Below are positions 16,591-25,940 of a DNA stretch of 32,090 bases, piece after piece (the stretch's first letter is position 1; each line of letters begins with the position of its first letter). This DNA is from Spirulinaceae cyanobacterium SM2_1_0 (GTDB taxonomy: Bacteria > Cyanobacteriota > Cyanobacteriia > Cyanobacteriales > Spirulinaceae): the NCBI GenBank assembly GCA_012031265.1, contig JAAUTY010000059.1:1-32090 (forward strand), given 5' to 3'. The notes under the pieces are model-generated. The model was not told the origin of the DNA. It saw nothing but the letters and a program-made list of their open reading frames with translations, and did not search any database. Made by a program: the position numbers and the translations under genes.

Positions 16591-18363
16591 ATGAAATCTG
16601 TTGCTCCCCACTCATCTCCGGCCCCCTGGCGCGCGCGTCTCCACCGCCTCCTGCCGATCCTCGATTGGGGTCGGCACTACCAACCCACCTACCTCGCCGG
16701 TGACCTCACCGCTGGCGTGATCGTCGCCAGTGTGCTCGTGCCCCAGAGCATGGCCTACGCCCAACTCGCCGGTCTGCCTCCCCAAGCAGGACTCTATGCC
16801 AGCATCCTGCCCCTGCTGATCTATCCCTGGTTTGCCACCAGCCGCTACCTCGCGGTCGGGCCGGAAGCAGTTGGCTCGCTGCTGGTGGCGGCGAGCCTCG
16901 GCGGTCTCGCGCCAGCCGGGAGTGTGGCTTACATCGGCCTCGCGGCAGTCCTCGCCCTCGGGGTCGGGGTTGTGGAAATTATCCTCGGTCTACTGCGCCT
17001 GGGCTTCCTGGCAAATTTCCTCAGCCACGCGGTCACCTCGGGGTTCATCAACGCCGCCGCTCTGGTCATCGGTTTCAGCCAGGTCAAGCATGTGATTGGG
17101 GTCGAGATCGCCAGCAGCGAGAACTTTTTTCGGCTCCTCGGTGCTCTGGTGCGCGCTCTGCCGCAGCTCAATCCCGTGGCGCTCGGCTTGGGACTAGGTA
17201 GCGCCGCCATTATTCTCGGTTTTCAGCGCTGGCTGGCACCGGCGTTGCAGCGGCGGGGGCTGAGTGCGGTGGCGGTCGTGCCGATGGCTAGGAGTGGGCC
17301 GCTGGTGGCGATCGCCGCTGGCACGCTCCTGACCTGGGGTTTGAAGTTGAACGAAACCGCTGGGGTGCGCGTCATCGGCGACATTCCCGCTGGTTTGCCC
17401 GCCCTGGCACTACCATCATTTTCAGGGGCAATGCTGCCAGCTTTGCTGCCCGCGATGCTCACGATCGCTGGCATCGGCTTCACTGAGGGCTTTGCGGTCG
17501 CCCAAGCTCTGGGCAGTCGGCGGCGGCAGACCGTGGATGCCAACCAGGAGTTGATCGCGCTGGGGGCGGCGAATCTGGGGGCGGCGTTGACTGGCGGCTA
17601 TCCGGTGACTGGTGGCGTCAGTCGCTCGGCTGTGAATTTCACCGCTGGCGCGAACACGGGTCTGGCGCTGATGATCACCGGCGGCTTGTTAGCCTTGACT
17701 GTGGCATTTTTGACGCCGCTGTTCTACTTCCTGCCCCAGGCCTGTCTGGCGGCGATGATCATTGTCGCCGTTGCCAATTTTCTCGACTGGCAGACGCTGC
17801 AGAAGCTCTGGCGTTATAACCGGCCGGATGCGATCGCCTTCCTCGCCACCTTCGCTGTCGTCCTCGCCGCTGATGTCGTCGCTGGGATTTTGGCCGGGGT
17901 CGCTGTCTCGCTGCTGCTCTACCTCTGGCGCACTAGCCGTCCCCATATTGCGATCATCGGTCGCATCGCGGGGACGGAACATTTCCGCAATGTCGAGCGC
18001 CATCCGGTGCTGACCTGCCCCGAGGTGCTGACGGTGCGGGTGGATGAAAGCCTCTATTTCGCCAATACGCGGGCGCTGGAAGATTTTCTGCTCAACGCGG
18101 CAGCCCAGAACCCGACGGTGCAGCATCTGGTGCTGACATGCAGCGGCATCAACTTTATCGACGGCAGCGCCTTGGAAACGCTGGAGCGTTTGCTCGACCG
18201 CTTGCGGGAAATGGGGGTGCAATTCTATCTGGCGGAGGTCAAGGGGCCGGTGCTCGATGGGCTGGAGCGGATCGGGTTTATTGAACATTTGGGGCGCGAT
18301 CGCCTGTTTCTCTCCACCGCGCAGGCGATGCAGGCGCTGGCGACGGGCGATCGCGAGGGGTGA
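16591..18363 (+). CDS. SulP family anion transporter with STAS domain
   Basis: The 590-residue inner-membrane protein has the SLC26/SulP layout. Residues ~25-435 hold about 12-14 hydrophobic segments with the sulfate-transporter signature region [20 protein letters not shown]. Residues ~455-580 form a cytoplasmic STAS domain ([19 protein letters not shown] ... [18 protein letters not shown]). The N-terminal pattern is that of sulfate permease-type SulP proteins; it lacks the N-terminal features I associate with the bicarbonate transporter BicA, so sulfate or another oxyanion is more likely than bicarbonate, but the substrate is not shown by sequence. It is divergent from clpB and 143 bp upstream of a symporter gene on the same strand. 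Confidence 0.9.
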   Translation: MKSVAPHSSPAPWRARLHRLLPILDWGRHYQPTYLAGDLTAGVIVASVLVPQSMAYAQLAGLPPQAGLYASILPLLIYPWFATSRYLAVGPEAVGSLLVAASLGGLAPAGSVAYIGLAAVLALGVGVVEIILGLLRLGFLANFLSHAVTSGFINAAALVIGFSQVKHVIGVEIASSENFFRLLGALVRALPQLNPVALGLGLGSAAIILGFQRWLAPALQRRGLSAVAVVPMARSGPLVAIAAGTLLTWGLKLNETAGVRVIGDIPAGLPALALPSFSGAMLPALLPAMLTIAGIGFTEGFAVAQALGSRRRQTVDANQELIALGAANLGAALTGGYPVTGGVSRSAVNFTAGANTGLALMITGGLLALTVAFLTPLFYFLPQACLAAMIIVAVANFLDWQTLQKLWRYNRPDAIAFLATFAVVLAADVVAGILAGVAVSLLLYLWRTSRPHIAIIGRIAGTEHFRNVERHPVLTCPEVLTVRVDESLYFANTRALEDFLLNAAAQNPTVQHLVLTCSGINFIDGSALETLERLLDRLREMGVQFYLAEVKGPVLDGLERIGFIEHLGRDRLFLSTAQAMQALATGDREG

Positions 18364-18506
18364 ATACAGCGCTAATCTTGAACCAACGCTGAATCATCTC
18401 GCGGCGGCCTGACCTTTCTCACCCTGACTCGCTGCCGCGATTCGCCCGTCATCACCACCATGTGGCAAGATGACTCCAGTTTTGCGCCCCGGAGAAACAG
18501 ACCGCT

Positions 18507-20302
18507 ATGCAACTGCTGGATTGGTTGATCGTGCTCGCTTACCTAGCCCTGGCGATGGGGATTGGCCTCTACTTGGCGCGGCGGGGTTCGAGTAGTATGG
18601 TGGATTTCTTTGTCTCCGGGCGATCGCTCCCCTGGTGGCTGGCAGGCACGAGCATGGCGGCGACCACCTTTCCATCGATACCCCGCTCTACATCGCGGGT
18701 ATCGTCGCGACACGCGGCATTGCCGGCAATTGGGAATGGTGGAACTTTGCGATCGCCCACGTCATTCTCATCTACATTTTCGCCCGACTCTGGCGGCGCT
18801 CCGAAATTGTCACCGACGCGCAACTCACAGAAATGCGTTATGGCGGTCGCATGGCGGCGATTCTGCGTGGCACCAAGGCCTTCATCTTCGCGGTACCGAT
18901 CAATTGCATCGGCATCGGCTATGCGATGTTAGCGATGGTCAAAGTGGTGGACGCCCTGGAGCTTTGGCAGAGTGTGGGCATTGCACCAGGTGAGAATCTC
19001 AAGCTGCTCAGCGTGGTTGGCGTCAGTGCTTTTGTGTTGGTCTATTCGAGTTTTTCTGGGCTTTGGGGCGTCGTTGCCACCGATTTTTTCCAGTTCTTTC
19101 TCGCTCTATTGGGTGCGATGATCGTCGCCATCGTGGCGGTGAATAGTGTGGGCGGCGTCGGCGAGTTGATTCAGTCTGTGCAAGCCCAAACCGACTTCGA
19201 TGCCCTCAGTTTCTGGCCGATTACCAGCGGTTTACGTTGGAGCGATGCAGCGGGGATCAGCGGCACGACCTTTGCCGCCTACATGATGGTGCAGTGGTGG
19301 TCGTTTCGGCGCAGTGACGGCGGCGGCGAGTTCATCCAGCGGTTGGCGGCGGCGCGCGACGAACGCGAGGCGGAGTGGTCGGTATGGTGGTTCAATCTCT
19401 TGCACTATGTGATTCGCACTTGGCCCTGGGTGTTGGTGGCGCTGGTGGCGATCGCTGTCTTTCCCGATCTCGATGATCCCGAACTGGGTTACCCCCGATT
19501 GATGCTGGAGTTTCTGCCGACTGGCTTGCTGGGCATCGTCGTCGCCTCCCTGGTCGCGGCCTTCATGAGCACGGTCTCGACTTCGATCAATTGGGGCGCG
19601 TCGTACCTGACTAATGACCTTTACTTGCGCTTTTGGCGGCCGACGGCAACACAGGCGGAGCTGGTGCTGATGGGGCGGCTGGCGTCGGTGCTGGTGACGA
19701 TTTTGGGGGCGACCGCCGCCTTCTATACCGACAATGTTGGCACCGTGTTTCGCCTAGTGATCGCCATCGGTACCGGGCCGGGACTGGTGCTGATGCTGCG
19801 CTGGTTCTGGTGGCGGATCAATGCTGCTGCCGAGCTAGCCGCGATGCTTTGTGGCTTTGCCATCGGCTTAGCGACGAGCCTGATCCCAGCACTCAGCGAG
19901 GGGATTCTACAGGATTTTGGCATCCGGCTGATGGTGATTTCGGGGCTGACAGCGGTAGTGTGGATCACAGTCATGCTGCTGACACCACCGGAGTCGGAGG
20001 CGACCTTGCTGGCGTTCTACACGCAGGTGCGCCCGGGTGGGCCGGGTTGGCAGCGGCAGCGCGAGCAGAGTGGGCTGATGCCGCTACAAAATCTGCAACT
20101 GGACGGCCTCAAAGTGATCGCGGCGACGCTGCTCTTGGTCGGCGCGATGTTTGCCGTTGGGGGATTTCTGCTGTTGCAGGAGCTGACGGGCTGGGTGTCG
20201 CTGGCGATCGCCATCCTCGGCGGGGTCTGGCTCCGTCAACTCAGCCGCCGTGTCGCCCCACTGCCGCGTCCCGGTCTAGATGACGGCGATATGCTGCCCT
20301 GA
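18507..20302 (+). pseudogene. Sodium:solute symporter gene with single-base frameshift
   Basis: Secondary transporter of the SSS family, about 598 residues if the frame is restored. The ATG has GGAGAAA ~10 nt upstream. Residues 1-55 (MQLLDWLIVLAYLALAMG ... LPWWLAGTSMAATTF) give TM1 and part of TM2. At TTTCC (18669-18673) the frame breaks, and the reading phase starting at TCC 18671 continues without loss (SIDTPLYIAGIVATRG) to the end through about 12 more hydrophobic segments, including VVASLVAAFMSTVSTSINWG, an SSS-typical block. Adding one T to the TTT run restores a single frame. An otherwise intact 1.8-kb gene with one slip in a short homopolymer suggests sequencing error, phase variation or very recent loss. 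Substrate is not assignable. Confidence 0.85.
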
Positions 20303-20449
20303 GCGGTTGACGACCGGCGGGTGCGGAACTAGCAACGGGGCTGCCCATGCTGCGAGCAATGGCATGGCTGACTCACTGAGCGTAGGCAATCAAACTGGCG
20401 CAGCAGGCTCGACTTTGGGGTCAAGGCTCGATTCATGCTGACACCACTG
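20303..20449. terminator. Convergent spacer with candidate terminator hairpin
   Basis: Between the symporter gene (+) and argH (-). GCCCATGC and GGCATGGC around 20342-20369 can form an imperfect stem. No T-run follows, so termination here is only a suggestion. Confidence 0.3.
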
Positions 20450-21838
20450 CTAATCTGAACGCAACTCTGCCTGCATTGCGGCGATCGCCTGCCGCACGGG
20501 TTCAAAACCAGTTCCCCCAGCGCTATTGCGAGCGGCGACTACCTGGCGAGGGGCGATCGCCAGGTAAATGTCCGCTTCAAAAGCTGGATGCAACGCCTGC
20601 CATTCAGCGAGGGTCAAATCCTTGAGCAACTTCCCCGCCGCCAAGCTGGTTTTCACAACCTTGCCAACAAGGTTGTAGGCTTCACGGAAAGGGACGCCTT
20701 TGGTCACAAGGTAGTCGGCGACATCGGTGGCATTGGAGAAATCTTCAGCGACGGCTTGGGCGAGGCGATCACTGCAAAAATCCAACCCTTCCGCAAAGAG
20801 AATCGTCATCGCCTCGAGACAGGCCTGCACCGTTTTGACAGTATCGAAAATCGCTTCCTTATCTTCCTGCAAGTCCTTGTTATACGCCAACGGCAACCCC
20901 TTCATCAGCACCAAGAGCGCTTGCAAATGCCCACAGACGCGCCCGGTTTTGCCGCGCACCAGCTCAGGAATATCGGGGTTTTTCTTCTGGGGCATGATGC
21001 TCGATCCGGTTGAGCAGTTATCCTTGAGCGTCACGAAGCTGAACTCCTGCGAGGCCCAGAGGATTACCTCCTCCGACAAGCGGCTGAGATGCACCATGAT
21101 CAGGCTGGCAGCACTGAGAAATTCGATCGCAAAATCGCGATCGCTGACGCCATCTAAACTGTTGGCATAAATTCCCGCAAAACCCAATTCTTTCGCCGTA
21201 AACTCGCGGTCGATCGGAAAAGTCGTGCCCGCCAGTGCCCCGCAGCCCAGCGGCGAAATATTCACCCGTTGCCGTAGATCTCCCAGGCGCTGCCAGTCGC
21301 GCTGCGTCATCTGCACGTAAGCCATGAGGTGATGCGCCAAACTCAGCGGTTGCGCCCGCTGGAGGTGGGTGTAGCCGGGGATCAGCGTTTCGATGTGTTG
21401 CGCGGCGAGGTCGAGGAAAACTTGCTGAAACTGCCGCAATTGCACCCGAATCGTATCAATTTGGTCGCGTAGGTAGAGGCGGATGTCAGTGCCGACCTGG
21501 TCGTTGCGCGATCGCGCCGTGTGCAGCTTTTTACCAACCGCTCCGACGATCTCGGTCAAGCGTCGCTCAACAGCAAAATGCACATCTTCCGCCTCAATGC
21601 CCGGCTGAAACTCACCCGCACGATACTCACGGCGAATTTGCTCCAGGCCAGCGACCAATTGCGTAGCTTCGTCGGCAGGAATAATCCCGGTCTGCCCAAG
21701 CATCTTGGCATGGGCAACGGAGCCAGTCAGGTCATATTCGATCAGCTCGATGTCGAAGCGGATACTAGCGTTGAAACGGGCGATCGCTGGATGCAGGGCA
21801 GTTTCAAAGCGATCACTCCAAGTTTTCGGCGGCGTCAT
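20450..21838 (-). CDS. argH: Argininosuccinate lyase
   Basis: Catalyses the last step of arginine synthesis, splitting argininosuccinate into arginine and fumarate. The product is 462 residues from the ATG at 21838, the usual ArgH length, beginning [12 protein letters not shown] as family members do; the 95-residue longer frame upstream reads through repeat DNA and is rejected. Family blocks are clear: [40 protein letters not shown], and the superfamily signature [12 protein letters not shown] with Ser279/Ser280 in the mobile catalytic loop. It is divergent from thrS across a 401-bp spacer. No adjacent arginine genes are present, as is common in cyanobacteria, where arg genes are scattered. 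Confidence 0.96.
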   Translation of the reverse strand: MTPPKTWSDRFETALHPAIARFNASIRFDIELIEYDLTGSVAHAKMLGQTGIIPADEATQLVAGLEQIRREYRAGEFQPGIEAEDVHFAVERRLTEIVGAVGKKLHTARSRNDQVGTDIRLYLRDQIDTIRVQLRQFQQVFLDLAAQHIETLIPGYTHLQRAQPLSLAHHLMAYVQMTQRDWQRLGDLRQRVNISPLGCGALAGTTFPIDREFTAKELGFAGIYANSLDGVSDRDFAIEFLSAASLIMVHLSRLSEEVILWASQEFSFVTLKDNCSTGSSIMPQKKNPDIPELVRGKTGRVCGHLQALLVLMKGLPLAYNKDLQEDKEAIFDTVKTVQACLEAMTILFAEGLDFCSDRLAQAVAEDFSNATDVADYLVTKGVPFREAYNLVGKVVKTSLAAGKLLKDLTLAEWQALHPAFEADIYLAIAPRQVVAARNSAGGTGFEPVRQAIAAMQAELRSD

Positions 21839-22239
21839 AAGCAGGGTTGAGTAACGCGAGGCGTTTGCAAGTTTACAACACTTGACTGCCCAGTACGGTT
21901 GTGATTGCTGCCGTGACGCCGCGAAGTCGTGCTGCCATAGGGCTGACGTTTTTACGAGTCTCGTCGCCCTCACCCCGACCCCCCTGCGCCCAGGATTGGG
22001 AGAAGGGGCCGGGGGATGAGGGCGAGCAGAGTGGGCAAACACAACGCCAAAAGTTGGGATTGACTGGGATTGACCCTCTACTCTAGCCAGTGGCAAAAGT
22101 CTAGCTCTTCCCTGAACAGTCATCTACCCTCGGACTCAAACCAACCCGCCCACATGCCATCACTGTCCGCCACGAGCGAGGAAGGTCAGCGCGCCCTAGA
22201 ATAGAACTGAACACTAGCCTCTCGTATGGGTTATTTCTC
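21839..22239. promoter_or_regulatory. Divergent argH-thrS spacer
   Basis: The 401-bp spacer must hold the promoters of both genes and contains a palindromic repeat (21965-22024). A possible thrS -10 hexamer is TAGAAT at 22197-22202, 37 bp before the start codon, but no good -35 sits upstream. I saw no specifier hairpin or other T-box hallmark. Confidence 0.35.
21965..22024. repeat. Palindromic repeat (TCGCCCTCACCCC...GGGGATGAGGGCGA)
   Basis: The arms TCGCCCTCA and TGAGGGCGA bound a C-rich/G-rich core with the inner segment CCAGGATTGGGAGAAGGGG. The form (CCCTCACCCC...CTCCCA/TTGGGAGAAGGGG...GGGGATGAGGG) matches, from memory, an intergenic palindrome widespread in cyanobacteria and other bacteria. 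It is non-coding and sits in the argH-thrS spacer. Confidence 0.7.
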
Positions 22240-24099
22240 ATGGTCAGTCCAGTTACCGAATCACAAGTGACCGCCGATGTGTCCGCCCCCAACCCCGAAA
22301 AACTAGAACGCATTCGCCACACCTGTGCCCATGTGCTGGCAATGGCGGTGCAGACACTCTTTCCCGGCACAAAGGTCACGATCGGCCCGACGACTGACAA
22401 TGGCTTCTACTACGATTTTGACCGCGCTGAGCCATTTACGCCCGACGATCTGAAAACACTGGAAACTCAGATGCGGCGCATCATCAAAGCCAAGCTGCCG
22501 GTTGTGCGTGAGGTGGTGAGTCGGGAGGCGATCGCAGCCGAAATCGCTCAGCTTGACGAAAATTACAAAGCTGAAATCCTCGCAGGTATCCCAGAAGGTG
22601 AAACGCTCACCCGCTACACGATCGGTGACGTCGCGCTGTCTGGCATTGGTGGCTTCAAACTAACCGCTGACAAGTCCAAAAAAGCCCAGGCGCAACAGTT
22701 TTGGTGGGATCTCTGCGCTGGCCCCCACGTTGAATCGACCGGTGATATTCCTGCCGATGCCTTCGCGCTAGAAAGCGTAGCCGGTGCTTACTGGCGTGGC
22801 GATGAGAATAATCCGCAACTGCAACGCATCTATGGCACCGCCTGGGAAAATGCCGAGCAACTCAAGGCTTACCTACACCAAAAAGAGGAAGCTAAACGTC
22901 GCGACCATCGCAAGATCGGCAAGGAGTTGCAGCTCTTCAGCATCCAAGAAGAAGCGGGCGGCGGTCTGGTCTTCTGGCATCCCAAGGGCGCAACCGTGCG
23001 GCGGCTGATCGAAGAATACTGGCGGCAGACGCACTTGGCCGGTGGCTACGAGCTGCTTTACACACCTCACGTTGCCAACTTGAACCTATGGAAGACATCA
23101 GGGCACAACGATTTCTATCGCGAGAATATGTTCGACGTGATGGAAGTCGAGGAGCAGGCCTATCAGCTCAAGCCGATGAACTGCCCCTTCCATGTCCTCA
23201 CTTACAAAAGTGACCTGCGCTCCTATCGCGATCTGCCCTGCCGCTGGGCCGAGTTGGGCACTGTTTATCGCTACGAGCGCTCTGGTGTGCTACATGGATT
23301 GATGCGGGTGCGTGGTTTCACGCAGGATGACGCTCACATCTTCTGCTTGCCAGAACAATTGGCGGCGGAAATTCTGGGTGTCCTGAATTTGACCGAGCAA
23401 ACCATGTCCGACTTCGGCTTCAACAACTATGAGGTCAATCTCTCAACCCGGCCGGAGAAGTCGGTCGGTGCCGATGACATCTGGGAACTAGCGACGCAGG
23501 CGCTGATCCAGGCGCTGAATGATAAGGGTTGGTCTTATGTCATTGATGAAGGTGGCGGTGCATTCTATGGGCCGAAGATTGACCTCAAAATTCAAGATGC
23601 GATTGGGCGGATGTGGCAGTGCTCGACGATTCAGGTCGATTTCAACTTGCCGGAGCGCTTTCAGTTGGAGTACATCGCGCCCGACGGCAGTCGCCAGCGC
23701 CCAATCATGGTGCATCGTGCCATCTTCGGTTCACTGGAGCGCTTCTTCGGCATTCTGATTGAGAACTATGCGGGTGACTTCCCGCTCTGGCTGGCACCGG
23801 TACAGGTGCGCCTGCTACCGATCGGCGACGAGCAGCGGCAGTATGCCCAGGCGATCGCCCAGCAGTTGCAACAGAGGGGCTATCGGGCGGCGGTGGATGC
23901 AAGTGGCGATCGCCTCAACAAACAAATCCGCAACGCCGAGCTGGAAAAAATCCCAGTCGCGATCATTGTCGGCAAGCAAGAGGTCACCGACCAAACCCTG
24001 AGTGTGCGGACGCGCCAGCAGGGGGATATCGGTACGCTGACACTTGCTGACTTGCAAGCACGACTGGATGTGGCGATCGCCGCCAAGTCACAAATCTAA
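22240..24099 (+). CDS. thrS: Threonyl-tRNA synthetase
   Basis: Class II synthetase of 619 residues that charges tRNA-Thr. The N-terminal TGS domain found in E. coli ThrRS is absent. The editing domain starts at once with His27/His31 (HTCAHVL) and Cys159/His163 (CAGPH). The catalytic core has zinc ligands Cys315 (MNCPFH), His366 (QDDAH) and His492 (VHRAIFGS); the spacings of 51 and 126 residues are identical to those of the E. coli enzyme. Motif 2 is RYERSGVLHGLMRVRGF and motif 3 includes SLERFFGILIENYAG. The C-terminal ~110 residues (LWLAPVQVRLLPI onward) are the anticodon-binding domain. The ATG start gives the short leader typical of cyanobacterial ThrRS. Several strong terminators follow. 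Confidence 0.96.
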   Translation: MVSPVTESQVTADVSAPNPEKLERIRHTCAHVLAMAVQTLFPGTKVTIGPTTDNGFYYDFDRAEPFTPDDLKTLETQMRRIIKAKLPVVREVVSREAIAAEIAQLDENYKAEILAGIPEGETLTRYTIGDVALSGIGGFKLTADKSKKAQAQQFWWDLCAGPHVESTGDIPADAFALESVAGAYWRGDENNPQLQRIYGTAWENAEQLKAYLHQKEEAKRRDHRKIGKELQLFSIQEEAGGGLVFWHPKGATVRRLIEEYWRQTHLAGGYELLYTPHVANLNLWKTSGHNDFYRENMFDVMEVEEQAYQLKPMNCPFHVLTYKSDLRSYRDLPCRWAELGTVYRYERSGVLHGLMRVRGFTQDDAHIFCLPEQLAAEILGVLNLTEQTMSDFGFNNYEVNLSTRPEKSVGADDIWELATQALIQALNDKGWSYVIDEGGGAFYGPKIDLKIQDAIGRMWQCSTIQVDFNLPERFQLEYIAPDGSRQRPIMVHRAIFGSLERFFGILIENYAGDFPLWLAPVQVRLLPIGDEQRQYAQAIAQQLQQRGYRAAVDASGDRLNKQIRNAELEKIPVAIIVGKQEVTDQTLSVRTRQQGDIGTLTLADLQARLDVAIAAKSQI

Positions 24100-24173
24100 G
24101 CTGGTATACTGCCGGTTCAGAATTTTTCGGGGTACTGTAGGTGCACAGAGGATGAAAGCTCCCGATTTAAAGA

Positions 24174-24202
24174 GTAAAACCCGCTCAGTGAGCGGGTTTT
24201 AC
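24174..24202. terminator. Strong stem-loop terminator downstream of thrS
   Basis: GTAAAACCCGCT and AGCGGGTTTTAC form a perfect 12-bp stem over CAGTG. The stem is GC-rich next to the loop and ends in AAAA/TTTT, so it can terminate on either strand. On the minus strand it directly follows the tRNA-like 3' end at 24208-24250, as would be expected behind a tRNA gene. Confidence 0.75.
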
Positions 24203-24207
24203 AAGTA

Positions 24208-24250
24208 TCGGAGCGGCGGGATTTCAACCCACAACTGCTTATCACCGCAG
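24208..24250 (-). pseudogene. tRNA 3'-end-like remnant
   Basis: Read on the minus strand, GTGGG-TTGAAAT-CCCGC forms a five-pair T arm with a seven-base loop (one G:T pair), followed by CGCTCCG and A as an acceptor 3' strand with discriminator base. The T loop differs from the standard TTCAAAT by one base (G for C). Upstream there is a CTGC/GCAG stem with an eight-base loop (GGTGATAA), one base too long for a normal anticodon loop, and no matching 5' acceptor (CGGAGCG) within reach. So this is a degenerate or partial tRNA, closest in its end to tRNA-Pro-like genes. It could be a decayed gene or an attachment-site relic. Confidence 0.45.
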
Positions 24251-24259
24251 ATCCAGGAG

Positions 24260-24286
24260 AGCCTAAAAAGATCGCATTTTTAGGCT
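24260..24286. terminator. Perfect 10-bp stem-loop
   Basis: AGCCTAAAAA (24260-24269) pairs with TTTTTAGGCT (24277-24286) over GATCGCA. The A/T-rich lower arm adjacent to the loop is unusual for an intrinsic terminator, but the T-run could serve termination of thrS read-through. Confidence 0.5.
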
Positions 24287-24340
24287 TGTTGGCAAGTGAT
24301 TGAGCTTGGTTTGTAGGCTCGCTAGCCGCTCAAAAGCGAC

Positions 24341-24375
24341 AACGCCCCCGGTCTCTGTGACTGGAGGCGTTTTGT
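24341..24375 (+). terminator. Intrinsic terminator between thrS and the Uma2 gene
   Basis: AACGCCCCCGGTC pairs with GACTGGAGGCGTT over TCTGT, with one mismatch and one G:T pair, and is followed by TTTTGTT. This is the classical GC-stem plus T-run form. An AAAA stretch on the other side (24332-24335) would let it also end the converging Uma2 transcript. Confidence 0.75.
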
Positions 24376-24399
24376 TGGCTGGACTGGTTTTAGATTGGC

Positions 24400-25134
24400 T
24401 TAGCCGCCAAACCGCTGGCGCAAATCGGCGGCGTCAAGATTGGCGATCGCCGCGACCTGCTCAACTGGCATCCCCGTTGCTAATAGCTGCTCAGCCAGGC
24501 TGTACACGCCAGCCTCAGCCCGCAAGCGTCCGGCGTGCTCTTCTTGGTAACTGAGCAGATATTCACCGGTCTCTGGGTCAAAGAACCGTAGGCGTCCGCC
24601 CTCTAGCCTCAGCTCGAGACCGAGCACGTCCGAGCCAATCGTGAGCATCCCGTCACCCTTTCTGTCGGCGGTCATCGGCTCATACTTGCCACCAACCAGG
24701 CGGAAGCCGATCAGTGACGGGTCAAGGTAGTCGCCGCTGGGGTCGTATTGGAAATATTCCGTCACCCCCAGGTCAGCATAGAGGCGGCGCTTTTCAACGC
24801 TGTCGGTTTGGCGCGTTGATTCCGAAGTGATTTCAATAACACAGTCGGGGGTCACGCCGCCCTCCTGCCAAACTAGAAAGTTTTTGCGATCGCGCTTCTC
24901 AACGCCAAAAACCACATACACGTCCGGCGCAACCACAGCGTCTCTCACCCCCTGCCGGTAGTAAACAAATGAGTTGCCAGAGACATAGACATCGGGGCGA
25001 GCCGCGAAATGTAGCTCCAGCGCTTCGACGGCATAGGTTAGGCCCTTGCGAGTCGGGTCACTCTCTGCCATTGGTTTGCCATCAGAGTATGGATATTCGG
25101 GTTCGGCGATGGGTCGTAGGGGCGTGAGCGTCAT
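24400..25134 (-). CDS. Uma2 family (DUF820) putative endonuclease
   Basis: A 244-residue member of the PD-(D/E)xK nuclease-like Uma2 family, greatly expanded in cyanobacteria and of unclear role. The core is visible as APDVYVVFG (~70-78), CVIEITSEST and the downstream EKRRLYADLGVTEYFQYDP, which together supply the acidic residues and lysine of the fold. The C-terminal ~60 residues carry the common accessory region (RLRFFDPETGEYL, then a helical tail EQVAAIANLDAADLRQRF) resembling transposase-associated tails in related proteins. The ATG start is followed directly by family-like sequence. It converges with thrS. A DNA-cleaving function is predicted from the fold only. Confidence 0.88.
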   Translation of the reverse strand: MTLTPLRPIAEPEYPYSDGKPMAESDPTRKGLTYAVEALELHFAARPDVYVSGNSFVYYRQGVRDAVVAPDVYVVFGVEKRDRKNFLVWQEGGVTPDCVIEITSESTRQTDSVEKRRLYADLGVTEYFQYDPSGDYLDPSLIGFRLVGGKYEPMTADRKGDGMLTIGSDVLGLELRLEGGRLRFFDPETGEYLLSYQEEHAGRLRAEAGVYSLAEQLLATGMPVEQVAAIANLDAADLRQRFGG

Positions 25135-25826
25135 GGCTTGTATTGGGTCGCTGGTTCAATTTTATGCCGCTTCTCTGCGATCGCTAACCGTAATAATCCT
25201 CTCTCCCCCCGCAAAAAAATTGAGCGCGCGCGATCGCCGGATCTAAGTAACGTCCCTGTCCACCAAAGTCCACCAAAGTCCCCGCTACCAACCGCCGCAC
25301 TACCGCGCGCGTGAGGAAAATTTCTGCAAAAACATAAAAAGTTTGGGGCAATTTACTGTGCAAGGGTTTTTTGCTGAGCACGCCGCACAGTATGCGAAAA
25401 AAAACACCGCGATCGCCCCAACCACACCGCGACCGCGCCCAGGCGTAGCTGTTTACACCTGTCCCATCCTTTTGAGCATAAAAGTAATACTTCACCGCCA
25501 CCAAGCTTCAAAGAGGGCGATCGCGCACGGTCGTACGGTGGGACCCAAGCGGCCGCGAACTCTCGATCTTCAACTCGCAACTTGCCAAGCACAATGAAGA
25601 AGAAAACCCGCGCCCGCAAAGTAGGCAATACGATCGAAACCTGCACGCGCAATTACCCACATCAAATCGATCGCCCAGCTTCTAGCGTTGCGCTATGGGT
25701 AGCATTCGGGCGATGGCCCCAATCTGGCCCCTATCGCGTGTCCAACTGTGTCCAACTATGCCCAAGTACGCCTATACCTAAAAACTCAGAACCTTGATCG
25801 TGCAAGAGTCTGAGCCTGAAAGTCAA
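25135..25826. other. 690-bp stretch without a recognisable gene
   Basis: No frame has both a credible start and a family I recognise. Minus-frame fragments such as RAVVRRLVAGTLVDFGGQG and plus-frame MKKKTRARKVGNTIE look partly protein-like and may be relics. Two 10-bp tandem repeats occur: GTCCACCAAA (25258-25277, then GTCC) and GTGTCCAACT (25738-25757). Four HIP1 octamers are scattered through it. The stretch lies just downstream of the tRNA-Val 3' end, a common integration point, so an eroded insertion is possible but not shown. Confidence 0.5.
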
Positions 25827-25898
<72 letters not shown>

Positions 25899-25940
25899 GA
25901 GACTTTTCACTTTAACACAAACTACTGGCGGGTCGCGACT

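Noticed and set aside
16375-16611. N-terminal extension of clpB
   Set aside because: The GTG at 16374 has GGAGG upstream and is followed by the normal ClpB opening; the extension covers the divergent promoter region.
21839-22123. N-terminal extension of argH
   Set aside because: It translates through a palindromic repeat and is proline-rich; the ATG at 21838 gives the standard ArgH start and length.
22040-22239. T-box-like control of thrS
   Set aside because: No specifier hairpin or antiterminator bulge could be recognised, and T-boxes are not expected in cyanobacteria.
25184-25652. Overlapping minus-strand frames of 99 and 106 residues
   Set aside because: No recognisable family, unusual composition and mutually overlapping; treated as non-coding or relic sequence.
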